A stretch of 64,000 nt of DNA from Escherichia coli (GTDB lineage Bacteria; Pseudomonadota; Gammaproteobacteria; Enterobacterales; Enterobacteriaceae): assembly GCF_036503815.1 (NCBI RefSeq), contig NZ_AP027764.1, positions 744,001 to 808,000 on the forward strand, written 5' to 3'. Positions 1-7,832 of this stretch are shown here, in pieces; positions within the stretch are counted from its first letter, which is position 1, and the number at the start of each line of letters is the position of its first letter. Under the pieces are notes generated by a model. That model was not told the DNA's origin and did not search any database. It saw nothing but the letters and a program-made list of their open reading frames with translations. The translations under genes and the position numbers were made by a program.

Positions 1-541
1 GGTTGACGCGTAAATCCAGCACCGCTTTAAAATTATCCAGTGCCCGCTTCATTTGCGGGTTCTGACGGAGTGCAGCACCAACGCAACGCGCTTTGATGCG
101 TTCTTCGATCATCTCCACCTGTTCGCGGTTTTCTTCCAGCCACTGCGCGCCCTGTTCGGTCAGCGCAATCTGCTTCTTACCACCTTCCTCTTCGCGGATG
201 GTAATTAGCGACTGCTCCTGAAGAAAATCCAGCGTCGGGTAGATGACGCCCGGGCTTGGGGTGTAATTTCCCTGGGTCAGATTTTCAATCGCTTTAATCA
301 ATTCGTAACCGTGGCTGTCATCGCGCGAGAGAATATCCAGAATCACTAGACGCAATTCGCCGTGACCAAAGAAACGTTGCCGACGACCGCCGCCGCGACC
401 GTGGCGACCACCACAGCATTGACCGTGTTCATGCTGGTGACCGTGTCCACAGTGTTCATGTTCTGATTTCTCACCTTTGCAGCAGCCTTCATGGCGTGGC
501 TGGCCTTCATGTTTACAACACCCTTCGTGATGATGGCTCAT
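1..541 (-). CDS. yqjI: YqjI, PadR-family nickel-responsive repressor (3' end cut off)
   Basis: The gene reads leftward from the ATG at 541 and runs off the window start; about 180 codons are present of a family length near 207. The N-terminal ~45 residues are strikingly rich in His and Cys (MSHHHEGCCKHEG, later GHGHQHEHGQCCGG), as expected of a metal-sensing tail. A PadR winged-helix domain follows (around residues 50-130; LDILSRDDSHGYELIKAIE, TPSPGVIYPTLDFL). In E. coli YqjI represses itself and divergent yqjH, and nickel relieves repression. Matching palindromes lie at 561-576 and 792-805. The missing part is the C-terminal dimerisation region. Confidence 0.95.
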   Translation of the reverse strand, partial: MSHHHEGCCKHEGQPRHEGCCKGEKSEHEHCGHGHQHEHGQCCGGRHGRGGGRRQRFFGHGELRLVILDILSRDDSHGYELIKAIENLTQGNYTPSPGVIYPTLDFLQEQSLITIREEEGGKKQIALTEQGAQWLEENREQVEMIEERIKARCVGAALRQNPQMKRALDNFKAVLDLRVN

Positions 542-560
542 ATCAGCCTCCTTTTGCTTA

Positions 561-576
561 ATTAGATATATCTAAT
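561..576. promoter_or_regulatory. YqjI operator palindrome next to yqjI
   Basis: ATTAGATATATCTAAT is a perfect 16-bp palindrome 20 bp upstream of the yqjI start. It recurs in near-identical form beside yqjH (792-805). The paired copies fit autoregulation plus repression of yqjH; assignment to YqjI rests on family knowledge. Confidence 0.8.
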
Positions 577-641
577 TTATATCTGATGTAAGCATTAGTG
601 CAAGTGTAAAAATGATTTTTAAACGTGGACTCATCTCACAC

Positions 642-675
642 GTAGGCCGGATAAGGCGTTCACGCCGCATCCGGC
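642..675. repeat. REP element
   Basis: Typical enterobacterial REP palindrome (GTAGGCCGGATAAGG, loop, GCCGCATCCGGC) in the yqjI-yqjH intergenic region. Confidence 0.75.
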
Positions 676-756
676 GTTGAGTAATGATGCCTGAGAAGAG
701 GCGGTTCGTCTTATCAGACTATAGACATATCAGTTCTACAAATCGCTTGCATTTAT

Positions 757-780
757 CATGATTAACAATCATTATCATTT
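757..780. promoter_or_regulatory. Fur box upstream of yqjH
   Basis: ATGATTAACAATCATTATCAT (about 758-778) closely resembles the Fur 19-mer (GATAATGATAATCATTATC). It lies about 50 bp before yqjH and next to the 792-805 palindrome, consistent with dual iron (Fur) and nickel (YqjI) control. Confidence 0.75.
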
Positions 781-791
781 ACGAAAATTAT

Positions 792-805
792 TTAGATATA
801 TCTGA
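792..805. promoter_or_regulatory. YqjI operator palindrome next to yqjH
   Basis: TTAGATATATCTGA is a one-mismatch copy of the palindrome at 561-576, placed 23 bp before the yqjH ATG where a bound repressor would block the promoter. Confidence 0.78.
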
Positions 806-828
806 TTATCATCACGAAGGCGATAACA

Positions 829-1593
829 ATGAATAATTCCCCCAGCTACCCACAGCGCGTTCGCAATGATCTGCGCTTCCGTGAACTGACTGTGTTACGC
901 GTTGAGCGTATCAGTGCCGGTTTTCAGCGCATTGTCCTCGGCGGCGAGGCGCTGGACGGTTTTACATCGCGCGGCTTTGACGATCACAGCAAACTCTTCT
1001 TTCCTCAATCTGACGTTCACTTTGTGCCGCCAACGGTAACGGAAGAGGGCATCGTCTGGCCGGAAGGACCACGCCCACCGTCGCGTGACTATACGCCGCT
1101 GTATGACGAACTACGCCATGAACTGGCGATTGATTTCTTTATTCACGACGGCGGCGTCGCCAGCAGCTGGGCAATGCAGGCGCAACCGGGCGATAAACTC
1201 ACGGTGGCAGGGCCGCGCGGTTCGCTGGTGGTGCCGGAAGATTACGCGTATCAGGTGTATGTTTGCGATGAGTCCGGAATGCCGGCACTGCGCCGCCGCC
1301 TGGAAACGTTGAGTAAACTTGCCGTTAAACCGCAAGTTACCGCGCTGGTCAGCGTACAGGATAACGCCTGTCAGGATTATCTCGCGCACCTTGATGGTTT
1401 TAATATCGAATGGTTGGCGCATGATGAGCAGGCGGTAGACGCACGCCTGGCGCAGCTGCAAATCCCTGCCGATGATTACTTCATCTGGATAACCGGCGAA
1501 GGCAAAGTCGTTAAGAATTTAAGCAGCCGCTTTGAAGCGGAACAGTATGACCCACAGCGGGTACGCGCAGCGGCTTACTGGCACGAAAAGTAA
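829..1593 (+). CDS. yqjH: NADPH-dependent ferric-chelate reductase YqjH
   Basis: 254 aa, full family length. Siderophore-interacting flavoprotein family: an N-terminal FAD-binding beta-barrel containing the RDYTPL flavin motif (around residue 86) and a C-terminal NAD(P)H-binding half with the WITGEGKVV segment. It reduces ferric iron in siderophore complexes in the cytoplasm so the iron can be released. The start is the ATG after a GAAGG ribosome site. The Fur box and YqjI palindrome directly upstream suggest induction by low iron or high nickel. Confidence 0.95.
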   Translation: MNNSPSYPQRVRNDLRFRELTVLRVERISAGFQRIVLGGEALDGFTSRGFDDHSKLFFPQSDVHFVPPTVTEEGIVWPEGPRPPSRDYTPLYDELRHELAIDFFIHDGGVASSWAMQAQPGDKLTVAGPRGSLVVPEDYAYQVYVCDESGMPALRRRLETLSKLAVKPQVTALVSVQDNACQDYLAHLDGFNIEWLAHDEQAVDARLAQLQIPADDYFIWITGEGKVVKNLSSRFEAEQYDPQRVRAAAYWHEK

Positions 1594-1610
1594 CTGATAT
1601 ATAAAAAGAA

Positions 1611-1639
1611 AAAGGCTGACGATTTCTCGTCAGCCTTTG
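1611..1639 (-). terminator. Terminator of ileX, probably also used by yqjH
   Basis: The stem AGGCTGACGA/TCGTCAGCCT is followed on the minus strand by a T-rich tract (TTTTTCTTTTT), giving a strong intrinsic terminator just after the tRNA. On the plus strand the T tract is weaker. Confidence 0.85.
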
Positions 1640-1646
1640 CTATGTC

Positions 1647-1722
1647 TGGTGGCCCCTGCTGGACTTGAACCAGCGACCAAGCGATTATGAGTCGCCTGCT
1701 CTAACCACTGAGCTAAGGGGCC
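1647..1722 (-). tRNA. ileX: tRNA-Ile2 with CAU anticodon
   Basis: A 76-nt cloverleaf is visible: acceptor stem GGCCCCT/AGGGGCC, T-loop GTTCAAGTC, encoded 3' CCA, and anticodon CAT (plus-strand 1687-1689). The CAU anticodon is normally read as Met, but this body and its position beside mug match E. coli ileX. There C34 is changed to lysidine by TilS, so the tRNA reads the rare AUA isoleucine codon. Confidence 0.95.
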
Positions 1723-1846
1723 ATGGTAGCGGATTATAAAGTAACTCCGTGTCGCAATCCAGCCATTACCGCTCGCCTGCTGTTTTTATAAACAATGTAT
1801 TTTCAATCCGTTATACTTTTCCTGGTGATGTTAGAAAGGAGTAAAT

Positions 1847-2353
1847 ATGGTTGAGGATATTTTGGCTCCAGGGTTACGGGTTGTGTTTTGCGGTATCAAT
1901 CCTGGTCTTTCATCCGCCGGAACTGGTTTTCCCTTTGCTCATCCGGCAAATCGCTTCTGGAAGGTGATATATCAGGCTGGGTTTACCGACCGTCAGTTGA
2001 AGCCGCAGGAGGCACAGCATCTGCTGGATTATCGTTGTGGTGTCACCAAACTGGTAGACCGTCCAACGGTGCAAGCCAATGAAGTTTCAAAGCAGGAGCT
2101 GCACGCAGGCGGGCGTAAGCTGATTGAAAAAATTGAAGATTACCAACCACAAGCGTTGGCAATTCTGGGCAAACAGGCGTTTGAGCAAGGATTCAGCCAA
2201 CGCGGTGCACAGTGGGGGAAACAAACGCTCACTATTGGTTCGACGCAGATTTGGGTACTGCCAAATCCCAGCGGTTTAAGTCGCGTTTCACTGGAGAAAC
2301 TGGTTGAGGCGTATCGGGAACTGGACCAGGCGCTGGTAGTGCGTGGGCGATAA
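1847..2353 (+). CDS. mug: G/U mismatch-specific DNA glycosylase Mug
   Basis: 168 aa, the normal length. Uracil-DNA glycosylase superfamily, family 2. The active-site motif GINPGLSSAG includes Asn18, which positions the hydrolytic water, and the C-terminal NPSGLSR motif forms the intercalation loop. It removes uracil or 3,N4-ethenocytosine opposite G from double-stranded DNA. The start follows a strong GAAAGGAG ribosome site. It is monocistronic, with a hairpin terminator directly downstream. Confidence 0.96.
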   Translation: MVEDILAPGLRVVFCGINPGLSSAGTGFPFAHPANRFWKVIYQAGFTDRQLKPQEAQHLLDYRCGVTKLVDRPTVQANEVSKQELHAGGRKLIEKIEDYQPQALAILGKQAFEQGFSQRGAQWGKQTLTIGSTQIWVLPNPSGLSRVSLEKLVEAYRELDQALVVRGR

Positions 2354-2355
2354 AA

Positions 2356-2384
2356 AACGCCACCGAAAAGGTGGCGTTTGTGCA
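2356..2384 (+). terminator. mug terminator hairpin
   Basis: AACGCCACC-gaaaa-GGTGGCGTT immediately after the mug stop, followed by TTGTG. It sits between convergent mug and rpoD. Confidence 0.7.
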
Positions 2385-2394
2385 AAGGGAAAAG

Positions 2395-2429
2395 TGCCGG
2401 ATGTGGTGTAACGCCTGATCCGGCCTACC
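2395..2429. repeat. REP-like palindrome
   Basis: GTGCCGGATG...CCTGATCCGGCCTACC has the REP core between mug and rpoD, just past the rpoD stop codon. Confidence 0.6.
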
Positions 2430-2431
2430 GA

Positions 2432-4273
2432 TTAATCGTCCAGGAAGCTACGCAGTACTTCAGAACGGCTCGGGTGACGCAGTTTACGCAGCGCCTTCGC
2501 TTCGATCTGACGGATACGTTCACGGGTAACGTCGAACTGTTTACCCACTTCTTCCAGCGTGTGGTCGGTGTTCATATCGATACCGAAGCGCATACGCAGA
2601 ACTTTCGCTTCACGCGCGGTCAGGCCAGCCAGCACGTCGTGCGTTGCCGCACGCAGGCTTTCGGTGGTCGCAGAATCCAGCGGCAGCTCGAGGGTGGTAT
2701 CCTCGATGAAATCCCCCAGATGCGAATCTTCATCATCACCGATCGGCGTTTCCATGGAGATTGGCTCTTTGGCGATTTTCAGCACTTTGCGGATCTTGTC
2801 TTCCGGCATCAGCATACGTTCAGCCAGTTCTTCCGGCGTCGGCTCGCGGCCCATCTCTTGCAGCATCTGGCGAGAAATACGGTTGAGCTTGTTGATAGTC
2901 TCAATCATATGCACCGGAATACGGATGGTGCGCGCCTGATCCGCGATAGAGCGGGTGATCGCCTGACGGATCCACCAGGTTGCGTAGGTGGAGAACTTGT
3001 AACCACGGCGATATTCGAACTTATCTACCGCTTTCATCAGGCCGATGTTACCTTCCTGAATCAGGTCAAGGAACTGCAAGCCACGGTTGGTGTATTTCTT
3101 GGCGATAGAAATAACCAGACGTAAGTTCGCTTCAACCATCTCTTTCTTCGCACGGCGGGCTTTCGCTTCACCGATGGACATACGACGGTTGATATCTTTA
3201 ACCTGCTCGATGGTCAGGCCTGTTTCTTCTTCAATCTGCTGCAGTTTCTGCAGGGCGCGATGCACTTCTTCAGAGACATCGTGCAGTTTTTCCGACCACG
3301 GCTTGTTCATTGCAATTGCCGCGTTGAACCAGGTATCGCTGGTTTCGTTGCCGGTAAACAGGGTAATGAAGTTTTTCTTCGGCATTTTGCACTGTTCAAC
3401 GCAGAGCTTCATGATCAGACGTTCTTGCGTACGAACGCGGTCCATCATGACGCGCATGCTGTTGACCAGGTAGTCAAACTGCTTCGGTACCAGGCGGAAC
3501 TGTTTGAATACTTCAGACAGTTTCAGGATCTCTTCCTGAGCGGCTGCGTGACTGCGACCTTTCGCTTTGATGGTGTCACGCGTTACAACGTACTGAGCGC
3601 GCAGTTCCGCAAATTTTTCGCGAGCCAGTTCCGGGTCGATGCTGTTGTCATCATCGGCGCTATCGTCATCGCCATCTTCTTCGTCTTCATCTTCGTCATC
3701 GTCCAGATCTTCCTGGGAAAGCTCAGAACCGACGTGAGTGGCGGTAGGTGCCAGATCTTCTTCTGCGTTCGGGTCAACAAAGCCGGTGATCAGATCGGAC
3801 AGACGCGCTTCTTCTGCTTCAACACGATCGTACTGTTCCAGCAGATAGGTGATCGCTTCCGGATATTCAGCAACGGAGCATTGAACCTGGTTGATCCCGT
3901 CTTCAATACGCTTAGCGATGTCAATTTCGCCTTCGCGGGTCAACAGTTCAACGGTGCCCATTTCACGCATGTACATGCGTACCGGGTCAGTCGTGCGCCC
4001 GATTTCAGATTCCACGCTGGAAAGCACCTGCGCGGCGGCTTCGGCAGCATCTTCGTCCGCGGTGTTTTCAGCCAGCATCAGATCATCGGCATCCGGTGCT
4101 TCTTCCATCACCTGAATGCCCATGTCGTTGATCATTTGGATGATGTCTTCGATCTGATCTGAATCGACGATATCTTCCGGCAGATGGTCATTGACCTCGG
4201 CATAGGTCAGATAGCCTTGCTCCTTACCACGGGTGACAAGAAGTTTCAGCTGTGACTGCGGGTTTTGCTCCAT
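2432..4273 (-). CDS. rpoD: RNA polymerase primary sigma factor sigma-70
   Basis: 613 aa, identical in length to E. coli sigma-70. In order: region 1.1, a long acidic non-conserved region (DDDEDEDEEDGDDDSADDD near residues 190-210), regions 2.1-2.4 (KFSTYATWWIRQAITR), region 3, and 4.2 with the -35-binding helix-turn-helix (DVTRERIRQIEAKALRKLR). It directs RNA polymerase to housekeeping promoters. It is the last gene of rpsU-dnaG-rpoD, 194 bp after dnaG, a gap known in E. coli as an RNA-processing region. An internal heat-shock promoter lies in dnaG. Confidence 0.99.
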   Translation of the reverse strand: MEQNPQSQLKLLVTRGKEQGYLTYAEVNDHLPEDIVDSDQIEDIIQMINDMGIQVMEEAPDADDLMLAENTADEDAAEAAAQVLSSVESEIGRTTDPVRMYMREMGTVELLTREGEIDIAKRIEDGINQVQCSVAEYPEAITYLLEQYDRVEAEEARLSDLITGFVDPNAEEDLAPTATHVGSELSQEDLDDDEDEDEEDGDDDSADDDNSIDPELAREKFAELRAQYVVTRDTIKAKGRSHAAAQEEILKLSEVFKQFRLVPKQFDYLVNSMRVMMDRVRTQERLIMKLCVEQCKMPKKNFITLFTGNETSDTWFNAAIAMNKPWSEKLHDVSEEVHRALQKLQQIEEETGLTIEQVKDINRRMSIGEAKARRAKKEMVEANLRLVISIAKKYTNRGLQFLDLIQEGNIGLMKAVDKFEYRRGYKFSTYATWWIRQAITRSIADQARTIRIPVHMIETINKLNRISRQMLQEMGREPTPEELAERMLMPEDKIRKVLKIAKEPISMETPIGDDEDSHLGDFIEDTTLELPLDSATTESLRAATHDVLAGLTAREAKVLRMRFGIDMNTDHTLEEVGKQFDVTRERIRQIEAKALRKLRHPSRSEVLRSFLDD

Positions 4274-4467
4274 AAGACGGTATCCACACTTATTTCATGA
4301 GGTTGGTGTTGGGCGATTGACCCGCTGTCCTTCAGCCGTTAACGCTGAAATCCAACGGTTATTTACCGCCAACGATAATTACGAGGGCGTACTTATATAT
4401 TTGCCGCTGCCTCTCAGTGCGGCTGTCGGGGGCTTCCCGATCGCTCTTCGGCACTTAAGCCGTTAAA

Positions 4468-6213
4468 TTACTTTTTCGCCAGCTCCTGGTTTAATGTCCA
4501 GAGCTCCAGGCGTTCTTCGTTGCTTAAACCATGCGTGCGCTCACGAGCGATTAACTCTTCCTGGCGCAGTTCAAGCAGCGAATCAAACATATGGTTGAGT
4601 GAGTCGGTGAAGGTTTGCTCAGCAATATTCCTATCTGCTATATCGTCCCACATCGACAGTTTTTCAAGGGTGGCAGCATTATTTGTACCACGATAGTGCT
4701 CTAAAAGTTGCCCGGTGGTCAGACCTGGCTGAGAGAGACAAGTGTTGACCAGTTCTCTGAATAAGCCAAGTCCAGGGAGCTTATTTTCATCCAGATTCTC
4801 AAGCGGCGGGACCAATGTCGCTAATTCTGGATTTTGCACCAGCAACCCTATAAGTATACGCATGGTCGTGCGTTTTAGCTGTGGAACAGGGCGAGAAACG
4901 CTGCTCTCCGCCGCTTTTGGCATTAATCGTTCAAGCTGGCTGTCATCAAGTATGCCTAATTTGTTGCCTAATTCCTGACGAAGATATATTCGCAGCGTTT
5001 CGCCCGGCACCTGCGATATCAATGGCAGTGCCAGCGTACTCAAACGTGCGCGCCCGTCAGGGGTACTCAGATCAACTTGCGGCATCAGACTGTTAAACAG
5101 AAAAGCGGAGAGCGGCATCGCCTGCTCCATCCGCGCTTCAAACGCTTCTTTACCTTCTTTGCGCACCAGCGTGTCAGGGTCTTCGCCATCAGGCAAAAAC
5201 ATAAAACGTAGCTGCCGTCCGTCTGTCATGTAAGGCAACGCCGTTTCCAACGCTCGCCAGGCGGCATCGCGGCCTGCACGGTCGCCGTCATAACAGCAAA
5301 TGACATTGTTGGTCGCGCGGAACAACAGTTGTATGTGATCGGCGGTGGTTGACGTACCTAACGACGCAACGGCGTAATTAATACCGTACTGCGCCAGCGC
5401 CACCACGTCCATATAGCCTTCGACCACAAGCAGACGATTGGGTTCAGCGTTATCCTGCTGCGCTTCATAAAGACCGTAAAGCTGGCGGCCTTTATGGAAA
5501 ATATCGGTTTCCGGCGAGTTCAGGTATTTGGGGGTATCGTTGCCCAGCACGCGCCCGCCAAAACCAATTACCCGACCGCGTTTATCGCGAATGGGGAACA
5601 TCACCCGCTCGCGGAAACGATCGTAACTACGCCCCTGATCGTTGGTGACCAACATGCCCGCATCAATCAATGACTGACGATTTTCTGGATTACCGCCAAA
5701 CCGTTTCAGGACGTTGTCCCAGCCGGGGGGCGCAAAACCAATCGCAAAGCGGGCGATAACCTCGTGGCTTAGTCCGCGTTTTTCCAGATACTGGCGCGCA
5801 GACGTGGCAACAGGTTGCTGTAAAGATTGTTGGTAAAACGTATTCAGACCGTCCATCAACTGATAAAGCGTTTGCCGTTGATGGCGTTCGATCTGACTGG
5901 GGCCGCTGCCTGCTTCAAATGGCACTTCAAGATTGTGCATTGCCGCCAGCTCTTCGACCGTTTCGACGAACTCGAGCTTGTCATAGTTCATCAGGAAGTC
6001 GATCGCGTTGCCGTGCGCGCCACATCCAAAGCAGTGGTAAAACTGTTTCTCACCGTTAACGGTGAATGACGGGGTTTTCTCGTTGTGGAATGGACAACAC
6101 GCGTGAAAATTCTTGCCCTGCTTTTTCAGCTTTACACGGGCATCGATCAGATCGACGATGTCAGTGCGTGCCAGCAGATCATTAATGAATACGCGTGGGA
6201 TTCGTCCAGCCAT
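4468..6213 (-). CDS. dnaG: DNA primase DnaG
   Basis: 581 aa, full length. The N-terminal zinc-binding domain has Cys40, His43, Cys61 and Cys64. The central Toprim catalytic domain shows VVEGYMDVVA and the acidic YDGDRAGRDAA motif. The C-terminal helicase-binding domain ends in LWTLNQELAKK. It makes RNA primers at the replication fork, recruited by DnaB. It lies between rpsU and rpoD; the terminator at 6243-6280 in front of it keeps its expression low relative to rpsU. Confidence 0.99.
   Translation of the reverse strand: MAGRIPRVFINDLLARTDIVDLIDARVKLKKQGKNFHACCPFHNEKTPSFTVNGEKQFYHCFGCGAHGNAIDFLMNYDKLEFVETVEELAAMHNLEVPFEAGSGPSQIERHQRQTLYQLMDGLNTFYQQSLQQPVATSARQYLEKRGLSHEVIARFAIGFAPPGWDNVLKRFGGNPENRQSLIDAGMLVTNDQGRSYDRFRERVMFPIRDKRGRVIGFGGRVLGNDTPKYLNSPETDIFHKGRQLYGLYEAQQDNAEPNRLLVVEGYMDVVALAQYGINYAVASLGTSTTADHIQLLFRATNNVICCYDGDRAGRDAAWRALETALPYMTDGRQLRFMFLPDGEDPDTLVRKEGKEAFEARMEQAMPLSAFLFNSLMPQVDLSTPDGRARLSTLALPLISQVPGETLRIYLRQELGNKLGILDDSQLERLMPKAAESSVSRPVPQLKRTTMRILIGLLVQNPELATLVPPLENLDENKLPGLGLFRELVNTCLSQPGLTTGQLLEHYRGTNNAATLEKLSMWDDIADRNIAEQTFTDSLNHMFDSLLELRQEELIARERTHGLSNEERLELWTLNQELAKK
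4638..4668 (-). promoter_or_regulatory. Heat-shock (sigma-32) promoter of rpoD inside dnaG
   Basis: On the minus strand CTTGAA (4663-4668) and a downstream GACGATATA (to 4638) resemble the sigma-32 -35 and -10 elements. E. coli is known to have a heat-shock promoter for rpoD within the 3' part of dnaG, and this matches in place and orientation. Confidence 0.65.
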
Positions 6214-6242
6214 AGGCCCCGATTTTTAGCAATTCATAAACG

Positions 6243-6280
6243 AAAATAAGCCGCGCATTCCTTTCGGAAGCACGGCCTTA
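6243..6280 (-). terminator. Internal terminator between rpsU and dnaG
   Basis: On the minus strand GCCGTGCTTCC-GAAA-GGAATGCGCGGC followed by TTATTTTCG forms an imperfect hairpin with a U-rich tail. It matches the known partial terminator that lets S21 be made in excess over primase. Confidence 0.75.
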
Positions 6281-6323
6281 CAACTACAACTCGGTCTGAT
6301 CGGAGAGCAACGCTCTCGGGGAA

Positions 6324-6578
<255 letters not shown>

Positions 6579-6609
6579 TCAACGCCAGCTTATTTCAAAA
6601 TGGTGCGGA

Positions 6610-6639
6610 ATTTTACTGCAATTGCTGCTGCTTTGTAAA
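6610..6639 (-). promoter_or_regulatory. Proximal promoter of rpsU-dnaG-rpoD
   Basis: Minus strand TTTACA (6634-6639), 18-bp spacer, TAAAAT (6610-6615). A second -10-like TATACT lies upstream at 6682-6687, consistent with the two known tandem promoters. A GCTGGC/GCCAGC hairpin (6572-6589) lies in the leader. Confidence 0.7.
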
Positions 6640-6717
6640 GCACCGCGGCCTTTTTTGAAAGGGACTTTTATAAGGGTGAGGAGTATACACGAGGCTTTCT
6701 CCAGGGGCGAACAAAGT

Positions 6718-6746
6718 TTTACATCAACCCGCATTGGTCCTACACT
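6718..6746 (+). promoter_or_regulatory. tsaD promoter
   Basis: TTTACA (6718-6723), 17-bp spacer, TACACT (6741-6746), about 30 bp before the tsaD ATG. It is divergent from the rpsU promoters. Confidence 0.7.
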
Positions 6747-6776
6747 GCGCGGTAATAAAGCGAGGTAAAACAAGTC

Positions 6777-7790
6777 ATGCGTGTACTGGGTATTGAAACT
6801 TCCTGCGATGAAACCGGCATCGCCATTTACGACGATGAAAAAGGTTTGTTAGCCAACCAATTGTATAGTCAGGTGAAATTGCACGCTGACTACGGCGGCG
6901 TCGTGCCTGAACTGGCCTCCCGCGATCACGTGCGTAAAACCGTACCGTTGATCCAGGCGGCGCTGAAAGAGTCCGGTTTAACGGCAAAAGACATTGACGC
7001 CGTGGCCTATACTGCAGGCCCTGGATTAGTCGGTGCGCTGTTGGTTGGCGCAACGGTCGGGCGTTCGCTGGCATTTGCCTGGGGCGTTCCGGCGATCCCG
7101 GTACACCATATGGAAGGGCATCTGTTAGCGCCGATGCTGGAAGATAACCCACCGGAATTTCCGTTTGTCGCGCTGCTGGTTTCCGGCGGTCATACGCAGT
7201 TAATCAGCGTGACTGGCATTGGTCAGTACGAGCTGCTCGGAGAGTCTATCGATGATGCCGCCGGGGAAGCGTTTGATAAAACCGCGAAGCTGCTGGGGCT
7301 GGATTATCCTGGCGGGCCATTACTGTCGAAAATGGCGGCTCAGGGTACTGCCGGGCGCTTTGTCTTCCCGCGTCCGATGACCGACCGTCCGGGGCTGGAT
7401 TTCAGCTTTTCTGGTCTGAAAACCTTTGCGGCGAACACGATTCGTGACAACGGCACCGACGACCAGACGCGTGCTGATATCGCCCGCGCCTTTGAAGATG
7501 CGGTGGTCGATACGTTGATGATTAAGTGTAAGCGAGCGCTGGATCAGACGGGCTTTAAGCGACTGGTAATGGCAGGCGGCGTGAGTGCTAACCGCACGTT
7601 ACGGGCGAAGCTGGCTGAAATGATGAAAAAACGCCGTGGCGAAGTGTTCTACGCGCGTCCGGAATTTTGTACTGATAACGGCGCGATGATCGCCTATGCC
7701 GGAATGGTGCGGTTTAAAGCAGGCGCGACGGCGGATCTCGGCGTTAGCGTGCGTCCGCGCTGGCCGCTGGCAGAGTTACCGGCCGCGTAA
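6777..7790 (+). CDS. tsaD: tRNA t6A37 threonylcarbamoyltransferase TsaD
   Basis: 337 aa, normal length (formerly ygjD/gcp). ASKHA fold: N-terminal GIETSCDETG nucleotide motif, metal ligands His111 and His115 in HHMEGHL, and the C-terminal MAGGVSANRTLR motif. With TsaB, TsaC and TsaE it transfers threonylcarbamoyl to A37 of ANN-decoding tRNAs, an essential modification. GAGGTAAA is the ribosome site. It is monocistronic and convergent with ttdT. Confidence 0.98.
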   Translation: MRVLGIETSCDETGIAIYDDEKGLLANQLYSQVKLHADYGGVVPELASRDHVRKTVPLIQAALKESGLTAKDIDAVAYTAGPGLVGALLVGATVGRSLAFAWGVPAIPVHHMEGHLLAPMLEDNPPEFPFVALLVSGGHTQLISVTGIGQYELLGESIDDAAGEAFDKTAKLLGLDYPGGPLLSKMAAQGTAGRFVFPRPMTDRPGLDFSFSGLKTFAANTIRDNGTDDQTRADIARAFEDAVVDTLMIKCKRALDQTGFKRLVMAGGVSANRTLRAKLAEMMKKRRGEVFYARPEFCTDNGAMIAYAGMVRFKAGATADLGVSVRPRWPLAELPAA

Positions 7791-7798
7791 AACTATTA

Positions 7799-7824
7799 GG
7801 TGCCGGAGAGTCACTTCCGGCACC
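7799..7824. terminator. Hairpin between tsaD and ttdT
   Basis: GGTGCCGGA-gagtcact-TCCGGCACC between convergent genes. There is no strong T tract on either side, so it may act partly as an mRNA-stabilising REP-like stem. Confidence 0.55.
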
Positions 7825-7832
7825 GTCCTCAC

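Noticed and set aside
642..675. Scattered GC-rich palindromes (642, 2395, 14025, 30509, 46011) as a CRISPR array
   Set aside because: They are far apart, single, and have REP cores; no regularly spaced identical repeats or cas genes.
2378..3124. 248-codon plus-strand frame opposite rpoD
   Set aside because: Antisense shadow; begins in the REP/terminator region and has no recognisable domain.
3260..4162. 300-codon plus-strand reading frame opposite rpoD
   Set aside because: Lies fully antisense to the conserved sigma-70 gene, translation is low-complexity from the acidic-region codons (FVFIFVIVQIF), and there is no ribosome site or family match.
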